Of a stretch of 39,083 nt of DNA, positions 1-9,192 are shown one piece after another; the first letter of the stretch is position 1; each line of letters begins with the position of its first letter. Source of the stretch: an uncultured Bacteroides sp. (lineage in GTDB: Bacteria > Bacteroidota > Bacteroidia > Bacteroidales > Bacteroidaceae); assembly GCA_934716785.1 (NCBI GenBank), contig CAKUYM010000010.1, positions 1 through 39,083 on the forward strand. The letters are read 5' to 3'. The notes below the pieces were generated by a model that did no database searches, had not been told where the DNA came from, and worked only from the letters and a program-made list of their open reading frames with translations. The translations under genes and the position numbers were made by a program.

Positions 1-42
1 GGCGATAGCTAATTTACAAAAAATATTGGAGATTCTGATATA

Positions 43-67
43 TTCCCACCCCTAAAAAGGGTGGGAA
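43..67. terminator. Perfect 9-bp hairpin, terminator-like
   Basis: TTCCCACCC (43-51) and GGGTGGGAA (59-67) form a perfect 9-bp stem around a 7-nt A-rich loop. Only a weak ACTTT follows on the plus strand, so it may be a terminator for a gene left of the window or a structured site of a mobile element. Confidence 0.5.
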
Positions 68-74
68 ACTTTAG

Positions 75-254
75 TTAGAAAGTTGGCACGAGGACTTGAA
101 TGGATGGGAGTCTTTTCAAGATGAATTAGAAAGAATAAACGGGTGCCAAACCGACAACTCGCAAAGCAATGATGGTGAAAGTATTCCTCCGCGGCAAGAG
201 AACCTCAAGACGTTTGATACGGAACACATTCATGATTCAGTGAAGCAGATATAG
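75..254 (+). pseudogene. Possible C-terminal remnant of an unknown protein
   Basis: An open stretch of 59 codons runs from just after a TAG at 72-74 to TAG at 252-254, with no good start codon. It is polar and Asp/Glu/Asn/Gln-rich (it contains DELERINGCQTDNSQ), like the tail of a cytoplasmic protein. Its end lies just left of a change of reading frame into integrase-like coding sequence. It could be the 3-prime scrap of a mobile-element gene or chance. I do not recognise it. Confidence 0.2.
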
Positions 255-266
255 GGGCAGGGATAT

Positions 267-278
267 TTTTCCGAAAGT
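267..278 (+). repeat. 12-bp core TTTTCCGAAAGT, copy 1
   Basis: This is an exact copy of the 12-bp core of the longer box at 25103, 34008 and 37988. It lies 36 nt before the first ATG of the truncated recombinase, inside the reading frame that continues upstream of that ATG. It sits where an unrelated open stretch (75-254) gives way to integrase sequence. A chance match is less likely than usual because there are five exact copies in the window. Confidence 0.55.
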
Positions 279-313
279 ACAATATCAGTCCTATTTGTAC
301 CTTTGCTCTAAAA

Positions 314-1240
314 ATGGATATAGAAATAGAAAGAGTAATATCTGCATTTGAATTGCAGCTAAGGGAATTAGGCTTTTCTGATGATACGGGAGCACTTTTA
401 GTGCAGATAAACATCGGTGGGAAAAGCTATATCATGAGCCGTGGAAACTTGAATAATTTAAGTGCTCCGACTCTGATCCATGGGGTCAATAATGGAATTA
501 ACTTTATTGACTTCATGGAGAGTGAAATTCATACAGCAAATGTAGGTGACAGTACCAAAAAACTTCATTTTGATACGCACCGCCAACTTAGAGATTACAA
601 GCAATACCAAGACATCAGGGATGTTAACAGTGATTTCCTCTTTCATCTGGAGACGTTCATGCGAAAAGAAAAGGGACTTTCGATAAATACCATTGCCCGG
701 CACATGAAAGTGATAAAGAGGTATATCAACGTGGCCAGAAAAAAAGAAATCATTTTTAAGGATCCGTTTTTAAACTACACAATCCGTTCGGAAGAAACGC
801 ATCGGGAGGCACTTTCGGAAAAAGAACTTGAACTGTTGGAGCAATATCGGCAGCGTTCCGATTCCGACGAGATCATAAATGCTTTTCTCTTCAGTTGCTA
901 TACCGGGTTGAGATATTCGGATATTTGCAATATCACCAAGCAAGACATTTATTCCATTAACAGAAAGAAATGGCTTATCATGAAGATGCATAAGACGAAT
1001 ATTGAAGTGAGAATACCTGTCTCTACGATCTTTGACGGGAAGGCTTTGCTTTTAAGTAAGTCCATACCTCGAAGCCGGGGGAGGATATTCCTTCTTGAAT
1101 CGAATCAGAAAACCAATAGGGGTGTTAAATCAATACTGAAGAAAATAGGCATAAAACGTAATATATCTTTCCACACCGCCAGACATATTAATTCTTCTTA
1201 CCCATTGAAAATAAGAAACTTACAAAGGTTGTTAGCTTAA
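314..1240 (+). pseudogene. Tyrosine recombinase, truncated at both ends
   Basis: This is a site-specific recombinase of the Bacteroidales phage-integrase family. The SAM-like core-binding domain (about residues 62-155) and most of the catalytic domain are present: the first catalytic Arg in TGLRYSDI (R200), a probable catalytic Lys (K227) and the H-x-x-R box HTARH (287-291). After HTARH the sequence switches to unrelated residues and stops. The segment with the second His/Trp and the Tyr nucleophile (normally HTFAT...LGH...TTQIY) is missing, so it should not be able to cleave DNA. The N-terminal arm-binding domain is also absent: the frame stays open upstream only to a stop at 233-235. At 308 residues it is about 100 short of family members such as those at 21582-24042. 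A complementary C-terminal piece lies at 24321-24527. Confidence 0.85.
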
Positions 1241-1318
1241 CAGGTAACGATTTGGAAACCAGCGACTTCTCTATTCTGCAATGTTTTGCATTAATCAAAA
1301 GAACACTTTTCTCATTTG

Positions 1319-1350
1319 CAAAAGTAGTGTTTTTTTCCTTCATTGCCAAA
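1319..1350 (-). promoter_or_regulatory. Strong Bacteroides-type promoter with no gene in front
   Basis: Read leftward, a -33 TTTG (1347-1350), a 20-bp spacer and a -7 TACTTTTG followed by C (1326-1319) match the Bacteroides sigma-ABfr consensus. Transcription would start near 1312 and run antisense through the 3-prime end of the truncated recombinase, where no leftward gene is visible. It may have lost its gene in a rearrangement or drive an antisense RNA. Confidence 0.5.
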
Positions 1351-1521
1351 GTTATTTCTCTGAAAAAAGAAAAAATCTAACATCTTATCATTATTGTACA
1401 TTTGTTGCACATCTTGCTGATGAAAATCAGTAGCACTGTTCTGCTTTTAATTCCATACCGTTTCCACATTATATTTGAGCCTGCCCGTTTGCGAATAGCC
1501 TGTCGGCAGATTTGCAGGCCA

Positions 1522-1541
1522 GCGTGTGTATGTCCACACGC
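1522..1541. repeat. Hairpin in non-coding strip 1241-1957
   Basis: GCGTGTG (1522-1528) pairs with CACACGC (1535-1541). It lies in a 717-bp strip without a convincing gene; the short open frames there are low-complexity or overlap hairpins. The strip also holds a terminator at 1704, a hairpin cluster at 1738-1863 and the terminator of the leftward operon at 1901. Confidence 0.55.
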
Positions 1542-1703
1542 ATTTGTATTCACGAGAACCCACACACAGGCAGGCTTGCAGACATTTATACGAATATAAC
1601 CACCTCTCTTAATCCCTCTTGTACCTCATTCCCATTCTTCTTTTGGGCAGTTTGGGCATCGGGAAACGATGCATTGGAAACTGAAATAATAGCACTTTCC
1701 TCA

Positions 1704-1726
1704 ATCCGTTTGCTGACGGATTTTTT
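1704..1726 (+). terminator. Rho-independent terminator, rightward
   Basis: ATCCGT (1704-1709) and ACGGAT (1716-1721) form a 6-bp stem with a 6-nt loop followed by six T. It would end rightward transcripts from the truncated recombinase side. Confidence 0.6.
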
Positions 1727-1737
1727 GTGCTCACATA

Positions 1738-1863
1738 AGCACAGCAAGGTGTCCTTTGAGTTACTCAAAGGCTTTTCGGCAGTAACCGAAAAGTGGCAGC
1801 AGCAAGGTATGTTTTGAGTAACTCAAAACCTTCGTGGTTACTCCCCGAAAGCCTTGCTGTGCT
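1738..1863. repeat. Nested cluster of palindromes
   Basis: Outer arms AGCACAGCAAGG (1738-1749) and CCTTGCTGTGCT (1852-1863) are perfect 12-bp inverted repeats. Inside, three hairpins follow each other: CCTTTGAGT/ACTCAAAGG (1753-1771), CTTTTCGG/CCGAAAAG (1772-1793) and GTTTTGAGT/ACTCAAAAC (1811-1829). The first and third share the core TTTGAGTNACTCAAA. Such stacks fit an origin of transfer, a recombination site or a structured RNA. The sequence alone does not decide. Confidence 0.7.
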
Positions 1864-1900
1864 AGTTGCTTCTCCAAAGTCTAGCAACCTATATATTGAA

Positions 1901-1935
1901 AAAGAGGATATAGGTTTATATCCCACATCCTCTTT
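1901..1935 (-). terminator. Terminator of the Ter / calcium-pump operon
   Basis: Read leftward, AAAGAGGAT (1935-1927) and ATCCTCTTT (1909-1901) form a 9-bp stem followed by a T-rich tail (TTTTTCAAT). It starts 23 bp after the calcium-ATPase stop codon, as expected for the operon terminator. Confidence 0.7.
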
Positions 1936-1957
1936 ACCTGTTTTCTTGAAAGGCAAT

Positions 1958-4648
1958 TTATCCCCTCTTGGTTAGTAAGTGCCATAATTCCCTTACCCAA
2001 AGAACCAGTGAAGAAAGAACCACTATTATCACCCAGTCTATAAGTTTCATTGGAGTACAGTTAAAGAAATCATAAAGAACTTCAACTATCACAATTTGTC
2101 CGATGAAAATAATAGCAACAATAGTAAAGAATTCTTTACTCATCTTGAGTTGGAAAAAACTTTTTCTTGTTTCAAATGAACGAGTATTGAACATATACCA
2201 AAGGTGCGTCCACACAAAAATTGAAAACAATAGAGTCTGTTCGTATGGTGACAATCCATTGGCTTCACCGAGTTTGCAATGCAACAGGTCTGTCATTTGC
2301 GTGATTTCAGTATGCTGGAATATATAAAGGAAAACAACAAGCAGCAAGAAGAAAAATCCGCCAACACCGAGAATGTCTTTCATCATAGGTTTTGTAAGGA
2401 TGAAGGCTTTACGGTCACGAGGTTTGTCTTTCATTACAGTTTGTGAAGGTGGTAATGAGGCAAGAGCCATAGCACCGAATGTATCCATTATCAAGTTCAC
2501 CCACAGCATTTGCGTCACGGTCAATGGAGATTCCGTTCCCATGAACGCACCCACCAACACGATAAAACATGCAGCCACATTGACCGTAAGTTGGAACAAT
2601 AAGAAACGCTGAATGTTTTGATAAAGCGAACGTCCCCACATTACTGCACGACAAATACTGCTGAATGAGTTATCTATAATGGTAATGTCCGAGGCTTCTT
2701 TGGCTACGGAAGTGCCGTCTCCCATTGACAAGCCCACATGAGCCGCTTTGAGTGCAGGAGCATCATTCGTACCGTCGCCTGTCACTGCGACCACTTGATT
2801 GTTTCTTTGCAGAGATTCAACCAAACGTTTCTTATCCATTGGACGGGCACGAGCTATAATCTTCAATCCAAGCACTTTCTTATCAAGTTCGTCATCTGAA
2901 AGTTTCTCAACCTCCGCTCCTGTTATTATTGCACTGTCACTATCTTTTTTAGTCCAGAGTCCGATTTGTCGTCCTATTTCTTTGGCAGTTCCGGGAGTAT
3001 CTCCTGTTACAATTTTCACATTAATGCCTGCAGCCATACACTTTTGCACGGCTGCTGGAACATCTTTACGGACAGGGTCGGCAATGGCAACAATCCCCAT
3101 GAAAATAAGTTTTTCAGCAACCACTTTACCATCTGCGATAGCCATATCGCTGTCATTCAATACTTGATATGCAAAACCTAAAGTACGCATTGCGCGATTT
3201 TGATAATCCGTCAGTTGTTTGTCAATATCGGCAATATTCACGTTCTTGTCGATTTGCTTGCAGAGGGAACGGATTATTTCGGGAGCACCTTTGACATAGA
3301 GAATTTTCTTCCCTCCCAGTTGGGCGGACTCAACAACTGTAGCCATATATTTCCTTTCTGTAGAAAAAGGCAATTCTTCTACTACATTGGCATCTTCTTT
3401 CAGATTACGGTAATCAATGCCATTATTTCTAAGCCATAAAAGCAATGCCCCTTCTGTGGGATTACCCAATACCACAGGCTTGTCAGGATTGCTTAAATCC
3501 AATGATGCCGTAGAATTAAACGCAATGCCTTCTTTTATTAAACGGCTCGTTTCGTCTGTGCCCAATGCCTGATTAGGTAAACCGTAGAATTGGGTTTCCT
3601 CAACGCTCATCTGATTTTGGGTTAGTGTCCCAGTTTTATCCGTGCAAATTACAGTCGTGGCACCCATCGTTTCACATGCGTGCATCTTGCGTACAAGATT
3701 GTTTGTTTTTAACATCCTACGCATACTATATGCAAGGCTCAAGGTTACAGCCATAGGCAATCCTTCGGGTACGGCGACAACAATTAAAGTGACAGCTATC
3801 ATTAATGTTTGGAGTACATATGCCGTAATATGTGCCCATTCCATTGAGTTGTCTCCCAAAAAGTAAATCAGTAAACGCCCTACGACTACTAATGCCGCAA
3901 ATCCATAGCTTAATTTTGTTATCAGGTCACTTAACCCATCCAATTGTTCATTGAGTGGTGTCTTTACACTGTCATCAATTTGCGCGGCTACGAAAACTTT
4001 GCCGTTTTCTGTTTTATCCCCGACTGCAGTCACACAGAATATACCATGCCCCTCCATCACCTTAGTTCCTTTAAGAACGTGATTGGTAGGATATGTCGCT
4101 TCTGGGTCAAAATCCTTTTCATCAACACTCTTATGGCACATCGGTTCTCCCGTAAGCGTGGATTCATCTACATTCAGACTAACACATTCCAGCAGTTCAC
4201 CATCAGCAGGAACTTCTGCACCAGTATTAATGATGACAATATCCCCAACAACCACATCTTTCTTGGGAATTTGAGTCGCATTGCCGTTTCGTATAACTTC
4301 AACTATTTCGTCATCATTCACTCGGTTTAATATGGCAAACTCCTTATCCGCCTTTAATTCAAAATAGAAAGCTAACCCTGTAGCAAGTAAAATTGCCACA
4401 AAAATGCCAATGGGTTCAAAGAACACAGTGAAACCTTCATTGAGTCCGAAATACTCATAAAATGAAATTCCAATGGACAAAACGCCCGCTATCATTAGAA
4501 TGATGATAAGAGGGTCTGTGAACTTCCCCAAAAATTGTTTCCATAACGGTTCTTTCTCTGGTGGAGTAAGGATATTTACTCCATACTTTTTACGGCTCTC
4601 CAAGACTTCTGCATCTGTCAAGCCAGTGTAATGCTTTTTCTGTTGCAT
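1958..4648 (-). CDS. PMCA-type calcium-translocating P-type ATPase
   Basis: A P-type ATPase predicted to pump calcium out across the inner membrane at the cost of ATP. The 896 residues follow the P2B order: an N-terminal cation-ATPase region, helices near 45-65 and 78-96, the actuator motif TGEP (166-169), and helix 4 with VAVPEGLP (291-298). The phosphorylated Asp is in CTDKTGTLT (D337). The hinge TGDGTNDAPALK and six C-terminal helices follow. Length and motifs are those of plasma-membrane-type bacterial calcium pumps; no key residue is missing. It is the last gene of the leftward Ter cluster, 26 bp after a 57-residue ORF and followed by a terminator at 1901-1935. Because TerD domains bind calcium, its place here suggests calcium export is part of the module. 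The ion is inferred from family resemblance; another divalent cation is possible. Confidence 0.9.
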   Translation of the reverse strand: MQQKKHYTGLTDAEVLESRKKYGVNILTPPEKEPLWKQFLGKFTDPLIIILMIAGVLSIGISFYEYFGLNEGFTVFFEPIGIFVAILLATGLAFYFELKADKEFAILNRVNDDEIVEVIRNGNATQIPKKDVVVGDIVIINTGAEVPADGELLECVSLNVDESTLTGEPMCHKSVDEKDFDPEATYPTNHVLKGTKVMEGHGIFCVTAVGDKTENGKVFVAAQIDDSVKTPLNEQLDGLSDLITKLSYGFAALVVVGRLLIYFLGDNSMEWAHITAYVLQTLMIAVTLIVVAVPEGLPMAVTLSLAYSMRRMLKTNNLVRKMHACETMGATTVICTDKTGTLTQNQMSVEETQFYGLPNQALGTDETSRLIKEGIAFNSTASLDLSNPDKPVVLGNPTEGALLLWLRNNGIDYRNLKEDANVVEELPFSTERKYMATVVESAQLGGKKILYVKGAPEIIRSLCKQIDKNVNIADIDKQLTDYQNRAMRTLGFAYQVLNDSDMAIADGKVVAEKLIFMGIVAIADPVRKDVPAAVQKCMAAGINVKIVTGDTPGTAKEIGRQIGLWTKKDSDSAIITGAEVEKLSDDELDKKVLGLKIIARARPMDKKRLVESLQRNNQVVAVTGDGTNDAPALKAAHVGLSMGDGTSVAKEASDITIIDNSFSSICRAVMWGRSLYQNIQRFLLFQLTVNVAACFIVLVGAFMGTESPLTVTQMLWVNLIMDTFGAMALASLPPSQTVMKDKPRDRKAFILTKPMMKDILGVGGFFFLLLVVFLYIFQHTEITQMTDLLHCKLGEANGLSPYEQTLLFSIFVWTHLWYMFNTRSFETRKSFFQLKMSKEFFTIVAIIFIGQIVIVEVLYDFFNCTPMKLIDWVIIVVLSSLVLWVRELWHLLTKRG

Positions 4649-4674
4649 ATACTGAAAAACTTATTGATTAATAA

Positions 4675-4848
4675 TTATTTGCCAAATAGAACTTTAAGTA
4701 GAGCTTTTCCCAATTTACGCTCCAATCCAGCCTTGGATGTTGGTATTCCGGTTTGACGGGCAAATTTCTGTTTCGCTTGGGTTATGCCTATCACACGTTT
4801 CCAAGAAAAACTTACTCCCGGTATTCTTACAATTTTCTTCTTTGCCAT
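4675..4848 (-). CDS. 57-residue basic protein in the Ter operon
   Basis: A small protein starting MAKKKIVRIPGVSFSWKRVI and ending ALLKVLFGK. It is rich in Lys/Arg and Gly, has no membrane segment and no cysteine, and is predicted to be strongly basic. The start is the first ATG after the 106-residue membrane-protein gene, 45 bp downstream of it, and the stop is 26 bp before the calcium pump gene. I do not recognise the family. A nucleic-acid or membrane-surface binding role would fit the charge but is only a guess. The same-strand packing between two operon genes and the coherent composition argue that it is real. Confidence 0.6.
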   Translation of the reverse strand: MAKKKIVRIPGVSFSWKRVIGITQAKQKFARQTGIPTSKAGLERKLGKALLKVLFGK

Positions 4849-4893
4849 ATTATTAGTTCCGATTTATCCAGTTTGGTTGATACAGTCAATGTT

Positions 4894-5214
4894 TTACAAA
4901 ACAACTAATATCAAAAGCATAAAAAAGATACATACAATCAACGAAGTATCAAGCTGCAAACGTTGCCCCATTTGTATTTTGGGAATAAAGCCTAAGATAT
5001 TCTGTAATCTCACGAATATTCTTTCTGTTATACCAAAAGTCTTTTGATATTTAGGGAATAGCTGTTGCTTAAAGGGGGCTATTTTCCAATAAAGTACGAG
5101 CATAACCAGAAATATGGCACATAATAATTTCAGTCCGATAATCCAATTACCTCTTGTCAACGTACCTAATAAAATTAATACAATACCAATTAGCAGAGCG
5201 ATTGATTTTTTCAT
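4894..5214 (-). CDS. Small integral membrane protein of the Ter operon
   Basis: A 106-residue protein with hydrophobic segments at about residues 4-19, 27-45 and 90-106. Between them is a basic amphipathic stretch (about 46-88, with FPKYQKTFGITERIFVRL). The C-terminus is buried in hydrophobic residues (ILVVL). It lies between the kinase gene (49 bp upstream) and the 57-residue basic protein, in operon orientation. No family was recognised. It could anchor or regulate the calcium pump or sense membrane state; this is inferred from position only. Confidence 0.7.
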   Translation of the reverse strand: MKKSIALLIGIVLILLGTLTRGNWIIGLKLLCAIFLVMLVLYWKIAPFKQQLFPKYQKTFGITERIFVRLQNILGFIPKIQMGQRLQLDTSLIVCIFFMLLILVVL

Positions 5215-5263
5215 TTTGCTTTATATCTATTGCTTCGTGATTTTATAAATAATTATTGTCGTT

Positions 5264-6742
5264 CTAATTGTTAACAAGTTGAACAACAATGAGTCGTCCT
5301 CCCTGTCCTTTTTCAAGCAAAATCTGCCTGCTTTCTGTAAGCGGCACATATTCGCCTATAGCGATAGGTTTCTTTTCCGTAACATCCATCATGTCAGGAA
5401 GATTACGATTTATCAGAATCCATTGATTATTGAAGAAATGAAAATCCCCAACAGGCTTTTTGTCAGCTTCAGATGTCCGTTCACTTGGAGATACTAAATT
5501 ATTTGCGTGCCATTTGTACAGAGTTTGCTTGTCATATACCATCAAACGATAATTTTCTGATATGAATTTGCCATGTGAGGGAGCATAATAAAAATTCAAT
5601 ATCGGCAATTGTCCATGATATGGCTGGCCACAAAACGGGCATTTAGGCTTGGTAGTGTTGTCAAATACAAACCACTTGGCGTCACAATTAGGATTCTGAC
5701 ATGGCTGTACCAAATCGGTTGTCTTGACCAAGGCATCTTCCCATTCCGCAGCACTCGGACGCTTTGACGGGTCGTGCAAACCTTCCACGAAAGCACGGTC
5801 AAACAATTTCTTCAGATACGGGCCACAAATGGTATATGGCATCTTTGCCGGGTCACCTTGTGGTAACTCGGCAGGGGATAGTTGTTGGGCTTTAACCCTG
5901 TTGGATTTGTCTGTTGGATTCTCAATAAACAAGGCTTTTGCACCCATAGACAACTCTTCATCACGTCCACTGTCATTAACATCATTCACCTTGCCGCCTC
6001 TTAATGGATGCCTATTAAGCAGGTACATATATATCAGGACAGCTAACGCATGACGGTCTGTATAGATACTTGGCAGTTTCCTTTGTTTATCATCTAATGC
6101 AAGATGCTTGGTTTCAATGACTTCAGGAGCAATAAAATCTGGCGTACCTATAACCTCAGGAGGGAATTTGCCTGGAACAACTAAACTGTCATCATCAATG
6201 ATACATGCACTTCCTGTAATCGGGTCAACCAGTATGTTCTTGTAAGACAAATCCGAATGTGCCAACCCTGCTGCGTGAAGCCGTCGGACAGCACGTGCTA
6301 TCTTGATACACATATGAAGATTGGTCAGCCAATTTCCTTTTTGGTCAGCAGGCAAGAATTTGTTACGCAATTTAGCGGAAGCAAACCACTTTCCCTCTTT
6401 TTCTTTGCCTTTGAATGGCCCTGAGGAGAAGAAAAACTTTTTGTCATAAAATGGCATTATGATGCCTGTCTTTCCATTCCATTCTACCATTTTTGTAGGC
6501 CATGCAAACAGATTTTTCCAATAATTCCCCTCTGGAGTATCGAAAATCCGCTGGCGATAGATACCAACAATATTGGTGATACGCTCTCTGTCATTAGCAT
6601 TGATTGGCTTGCGATAGAAAGCGACAACATAGGTTTTGTCAGGACTAAAATAAACATCCTTAACCCCACCTTGAGCTTTTATTTCATCATAAAACTCAAC
6701 GATACTTCCGTCATTTGCTGTCAGAGTTATTTTATTTGCCAT
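5264..6742 (-). CDS. Ser/Thr kinase-like protein with C-terminal zinc ribbon (TerY-P kinase)
   Basis: A cytoplasmic protein kinase of the TerY-P triad. The catalytic loop is AHSDLSYKN (161-169), a form of H-x-D-L-x-x-x-N. The metal-binding loop reads IIDDDSL with D183-D185 in place of DFG, and the activation-segment end GTPDFIAPEV (199-208) matches APE. An insert-rich N-terminal lobe precedes the loop. After the kinase fold a zinc ribbon is formed by Cys 348, 353, 368 and 371 (CQNPNC and CPFC). The last 100 residues are unassigned. It follows the phosphatase gene by 12 bp. In this triad the kinase and PP2C phosphatase are thought to set the phosphorylation state of vWA or partner proteins. 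The substrate is not visible here. Confidence 0.85.
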   Translation of the reverse strand: MANKITLTANDGSIVEFYDEIKAQGGVKDVYFSPDKTYVVAFYRKPINANDRERITNIVGIYRQRIFDTPEGNYWKNLFAWPTKMVEWNGKTGIIMPFYDKKFFFSSGPFKGKEKEGKWFASAKLRNKFLPADQKGNWLTNLHMCIKIARAVRRLHAAGLAHSDLSYKNILVDPITGSACIIDDDSLVVPGKFPPEVIGTPDFIAPEVIETKHLALDDKQRKLPSIYTDRHALAVLIYMYLLNRHPLRGGKVNDVNDSGRDEELSMGAKALFIENPTDKSNRVKAQQLSPAELPQGDPAKMPYTICGPYLKKLFDRAFVEGLHDPSKRPSAAEWEDALVKTTDLVQPCQNPNCDAKWFVFDNTTKPKCPFCGQPYHGQLPILNFYYAPSHGKFISENYRLMVYDKQTLYKWHANNLVSPSERTSEADKKPVGDFHFFNNQWILINRNLPDMMDVTEKKPIAIGEYVPLTESRQILLEKGQGGRLIVVQLVNN

Positions 6743-6754
6743 TATGCCTTACTT

Positions 6755-8137
6755 TTAATACAATATTGCAATGGTTCTATCGTCATGGTTTCCCGGTGAC
6801 CAAAAGTCTAACCAATTCAACAACTGATTTGCAGCTTCCTCATTATCATCTGTTAATTCTACTCCATTCTCTTTAAGGTCAGCCCATAATTCATTCCACT
6901 TATTATAAGACCTCAAATTAGCGTCGGTTTCAAACTTAGGGTCGCTAACGCCATCCGTCATAAGGAATAAAGCTGTAAAGTCCGGAACAATCCGGCAATT
7001 CATTCTTTGGTAGAATTTATTGGAATCCGAAAATATCTCAGGCATTGTAAGAAAACGTGTTTGTCCGGCATATTCACCCTCATCAGGCATACCGAGCATC
7101 ATTGCTGTTTTATCTGCTTGGTTGTAAAGACATATTGCTCCGTCGCCGACCCAGAATGAGGCAACAAACCAACCAAAATTATATTTTTTGCAGATAGCCA
7201 GTAACAATGTTGTGGAGTATTCCTTGGTCTTGCGACCTTTTTGTTGAGCCTCTGCCGCTATTGCCTTATGCGCTTTTAAGGCAGCATTACCTACGATTTT
7301 GTATATATCCGCACTAATAGCCTTACCTGCCGCTTCCGATTTTTGGTCAAGATGATAGAGATTAATGTCATCATCAAAATTTTCAGAATCAGCCAATTGT
7401 TCTTTACAATGTTCAACAGCTATATTGCAAGCTATTCTTGAACCTTCACGGGAATAGGGTGCAGACCCCGCTCCATCGGCCACGGCAATGACATACCAAT
7501 TTGTTTTTTCGTCATGATATAAACGAAAATCGTCATCTCGTGGCTTACCTTCTTGTGCATGTGAACGGCCTCTTTTGCTTGCAGCGACAATATCTTTTTG
7601 TGGAGTTCCATTGGGAAGCGCAGCAACTTTTACATATTCTTTTGCCGTATTATCTTTCGGGTACTCTATATCTTCGGGTACAGATTTATCTTTCCATAAA
7701 TCCCTTGGGTCTGGATTGATGATAATTTGTAACATACGTTCCAAATAAGGACGCTCAACAGACAAACCACGATATTTGTATCTTAACGTGACATCAAAAG
7801 TTCCGCTTTCCTTGGGAGTTCCACTTATCCTAAAAGACTTGCCATTCTCCTGCTTCTCAATTTTAAGTCCTTGCGCTTCTTCCGTGAGACCAGATAATGT
7901 TATGTCGGTCATTTCTTCGCACGGTATTGATACAATCGCATTATACGGCTTTCTGATAGACGCATTAGGTATAACGATAGGCAGTTCTTTTACCTTGTTC
8001 TCTATCACAACAATTTCATTCATAAGATATTCATTATATTCAGCCCATAGCTTGTTAGCATAATATTTGATGAAGCCGCTCATGCGTTCATCGGATTCCT
8101 CGTTACTAAGGAGGTCTATTACTTTTTCAATGTTCAT
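6755..8137 (-). CDS. PP2C-like protein phosphatase with Ig-like domain (TerY-P phosphatase)
   Basis: A 460-residue metal-dependent serine/threonine phosphatase. Residues about 52-142 resemble an Ig-fold putative-adhesion (He-PIG) domain, with a strand pattern ending in SGTFDVTLRYKYRG. The PP2C domain fills 180-450: an acidic motif RDDDFRLYHD (200-209), the metal-binding ADGAGS (220-225), GDGA (331-334) and TDGVSD (394-399). All the Asp residues expected to bind Mn or Mg are present, so it should be active. It lies 2 bp after the zinc-ribbon vWA gene and 12 bp before the kinase, so the three are almost certainly co-translated. It is expected to reverse the kinase; the target is unknown. Confidence 0.85.
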   Translation of the reverse strand: MNIEKVIDLLSNEESDERMSGFIKYYANKLWAEYNEYLMNEIVVIENKVKELPIVIPNASIRKPYNAIVSIPCEEMTDITLSGLTEEAQGLKIEKQENGKSFRISGTPKESGTFDVTLRYKYRGLSVERPYLERMLQIIINPDPRDLWKDKSVPEDIEYPKDNTAKEYVKVAALPNGTPQKDIVAASKRGRSHAQEGKPRDDDFRLYHDEKTNWYVIAVADGAGSAPYSREGSRIACNIAVEHCKEQLADSENFDDDINLYHLDQKSEAAGKAISADIYKIVGNAALKAHKAIAAEAQQKGRKTKEYSTTLLLAICKKYNFGWFVASFWVGDGAICLYNQADKTAMMLGMPDEGEYAGQTRFLTMPEIFSDSNKFYQRMNCRIVPDFTALFLMTDGVSDPKFETDANLRSYNKWNELWADLKENGVELTDDNEEAANQLLNWLDFWSPGNHDDRTIAILY

Positions 8138-8139
8138 AA

Positions 8140-9192
8140 TCAGCCTCTTCCCCGTGTTATATCCAAACCGCCATCACCGATTGCTCCTAAAGAACCTTCC
8201 ATTCCACACCACGGACAAGCGGTAGTTTGACCGTCTGAGCACATAATGTTGCCACATTCGCAAACCACGACACCAAATTGATTGCCGCAACAAGGACAAG
8301 TGGGTACTCCTATCAAAGACATGGTGTTGATGTTGCAGTTGGACTTGCCATCGCTTAATTCTTCATATGCTTTATCATCAATTGGATAAGCACCCACAAG
8401 TTTGTAGTCTATTCCTTTTACGTCAAGTTGCTCTAATCCGGGTATTTTACCTATCCGCTTGGCATATTTAATAAGATATTTCTTTTTCGTATTCGAACAT
8501 TTGCCGAGTAGTACGACAAAGTTCTCATCCACGATACAGTCTTTAGTCGTATCCACCTTTTCAAGGTCTATTCCCGATGTGGAAGCAAGCTGAATTTCAT
8601 CTGTTCCCATATCAGTAACAGAAACACTTGTTGATTTGATTGAAGCCGTAACCCATTTGAAAAAGGCTTTGAAGGATTGTTCCCCTGTATCATTCAATCT
8701 CAACACATTGTCCGAGATTTTTCCAAGCATTTTAGTATCAGTATTGTCACCGATTGAAATACATACCAAATTCGCCTTTCTCTTATAATGTGCGTTCCAT
8801 CGGTTGAAGGCTTGCTGGGGATTATCGGTTGGCATCCCGTCCGTAAAAAGAAAAATGATAGGTTTCCAATCGCCTTTCATTTCAACCGTTGTTTTCTTTA
8901 CGGACTTGTCAATATCGTTCATCAGACAGTCCAAAGCAGTGCCTAACGATGTTCCCCCACCTATAGGAAACTGCGGTGGATAGAACTTGTACAATTCAGT
9001 TAAAGGAGACAAGACCTTTGCCTTTCCTGCAAAAACAATGACAGATACGAATACAGTTTCAAGAGCATAAGGGTCAGTTCTTAGCTCTTGTATGATATTC
9101 CTCATGCCTTTCTCTACCTGAGTGATTGGTTTTCCAACCATTGATTCTGAAACATCAATCAGAAAATATATCGGTAATCTTCTCATAAACAT
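8140..9192 (-). CDS. TerY-like vWA protein with C-terminal zinc ribbon
   Basis: A von Willebrand A domain fills residues 5-200. The metal-ion-dependent adhesion site is DVSES (13-17), and FLFTDGMPTD supplies the third loop Asp. The last 60 residues carry a Cys-rich TerY-C type ribbon (CPCC, CECG, CPWCG). Such ribbons are typical of the TerY that travels with a kinase and phosphatase. The gene overlaps the stop of the upstream vWA gene by 1 nt (TAATG). A second ATG two codons in, giving MRRLPIYFL, aligns better with its two paralogues and may be the true start. It probably works as a cytoplasmic scaffold whose metal-dependent binding is controlled by the neighbouring kinase and phosphatase. 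Confidence 0.85.
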   Translation of the reverse strand: MFMRRLPIYFLIDVSESMVGKPITQVEKGMRNIIQELRTDPYALETVFVSVIVFAGKAKVLSPLTELYKFYPPQFPIGGGTSLGTALDCLMNDIDKSVKKTTVEMKGDWKPIIFLFTDGMPTDNPQQAFNRWNAHYKRKANLVCISIGDNTDTKMLGKISDNVLRLNDTGEQSFKAFFKWVTASIKSTSVSVTDMGTDEIQLASTSGIDLEKVDTTKDCIVDENFVVLLGKCSNTKKKYLIKYAKRIGKIPGLEQLDVKGIDYKLVGAYPIDDKAYEELSDGKSNCNINTMSLIGVPTCPCCGNQFGVVVCECGNIMCSDGQTTACPWCGMEGSLGAIGDGGLDITRGRG

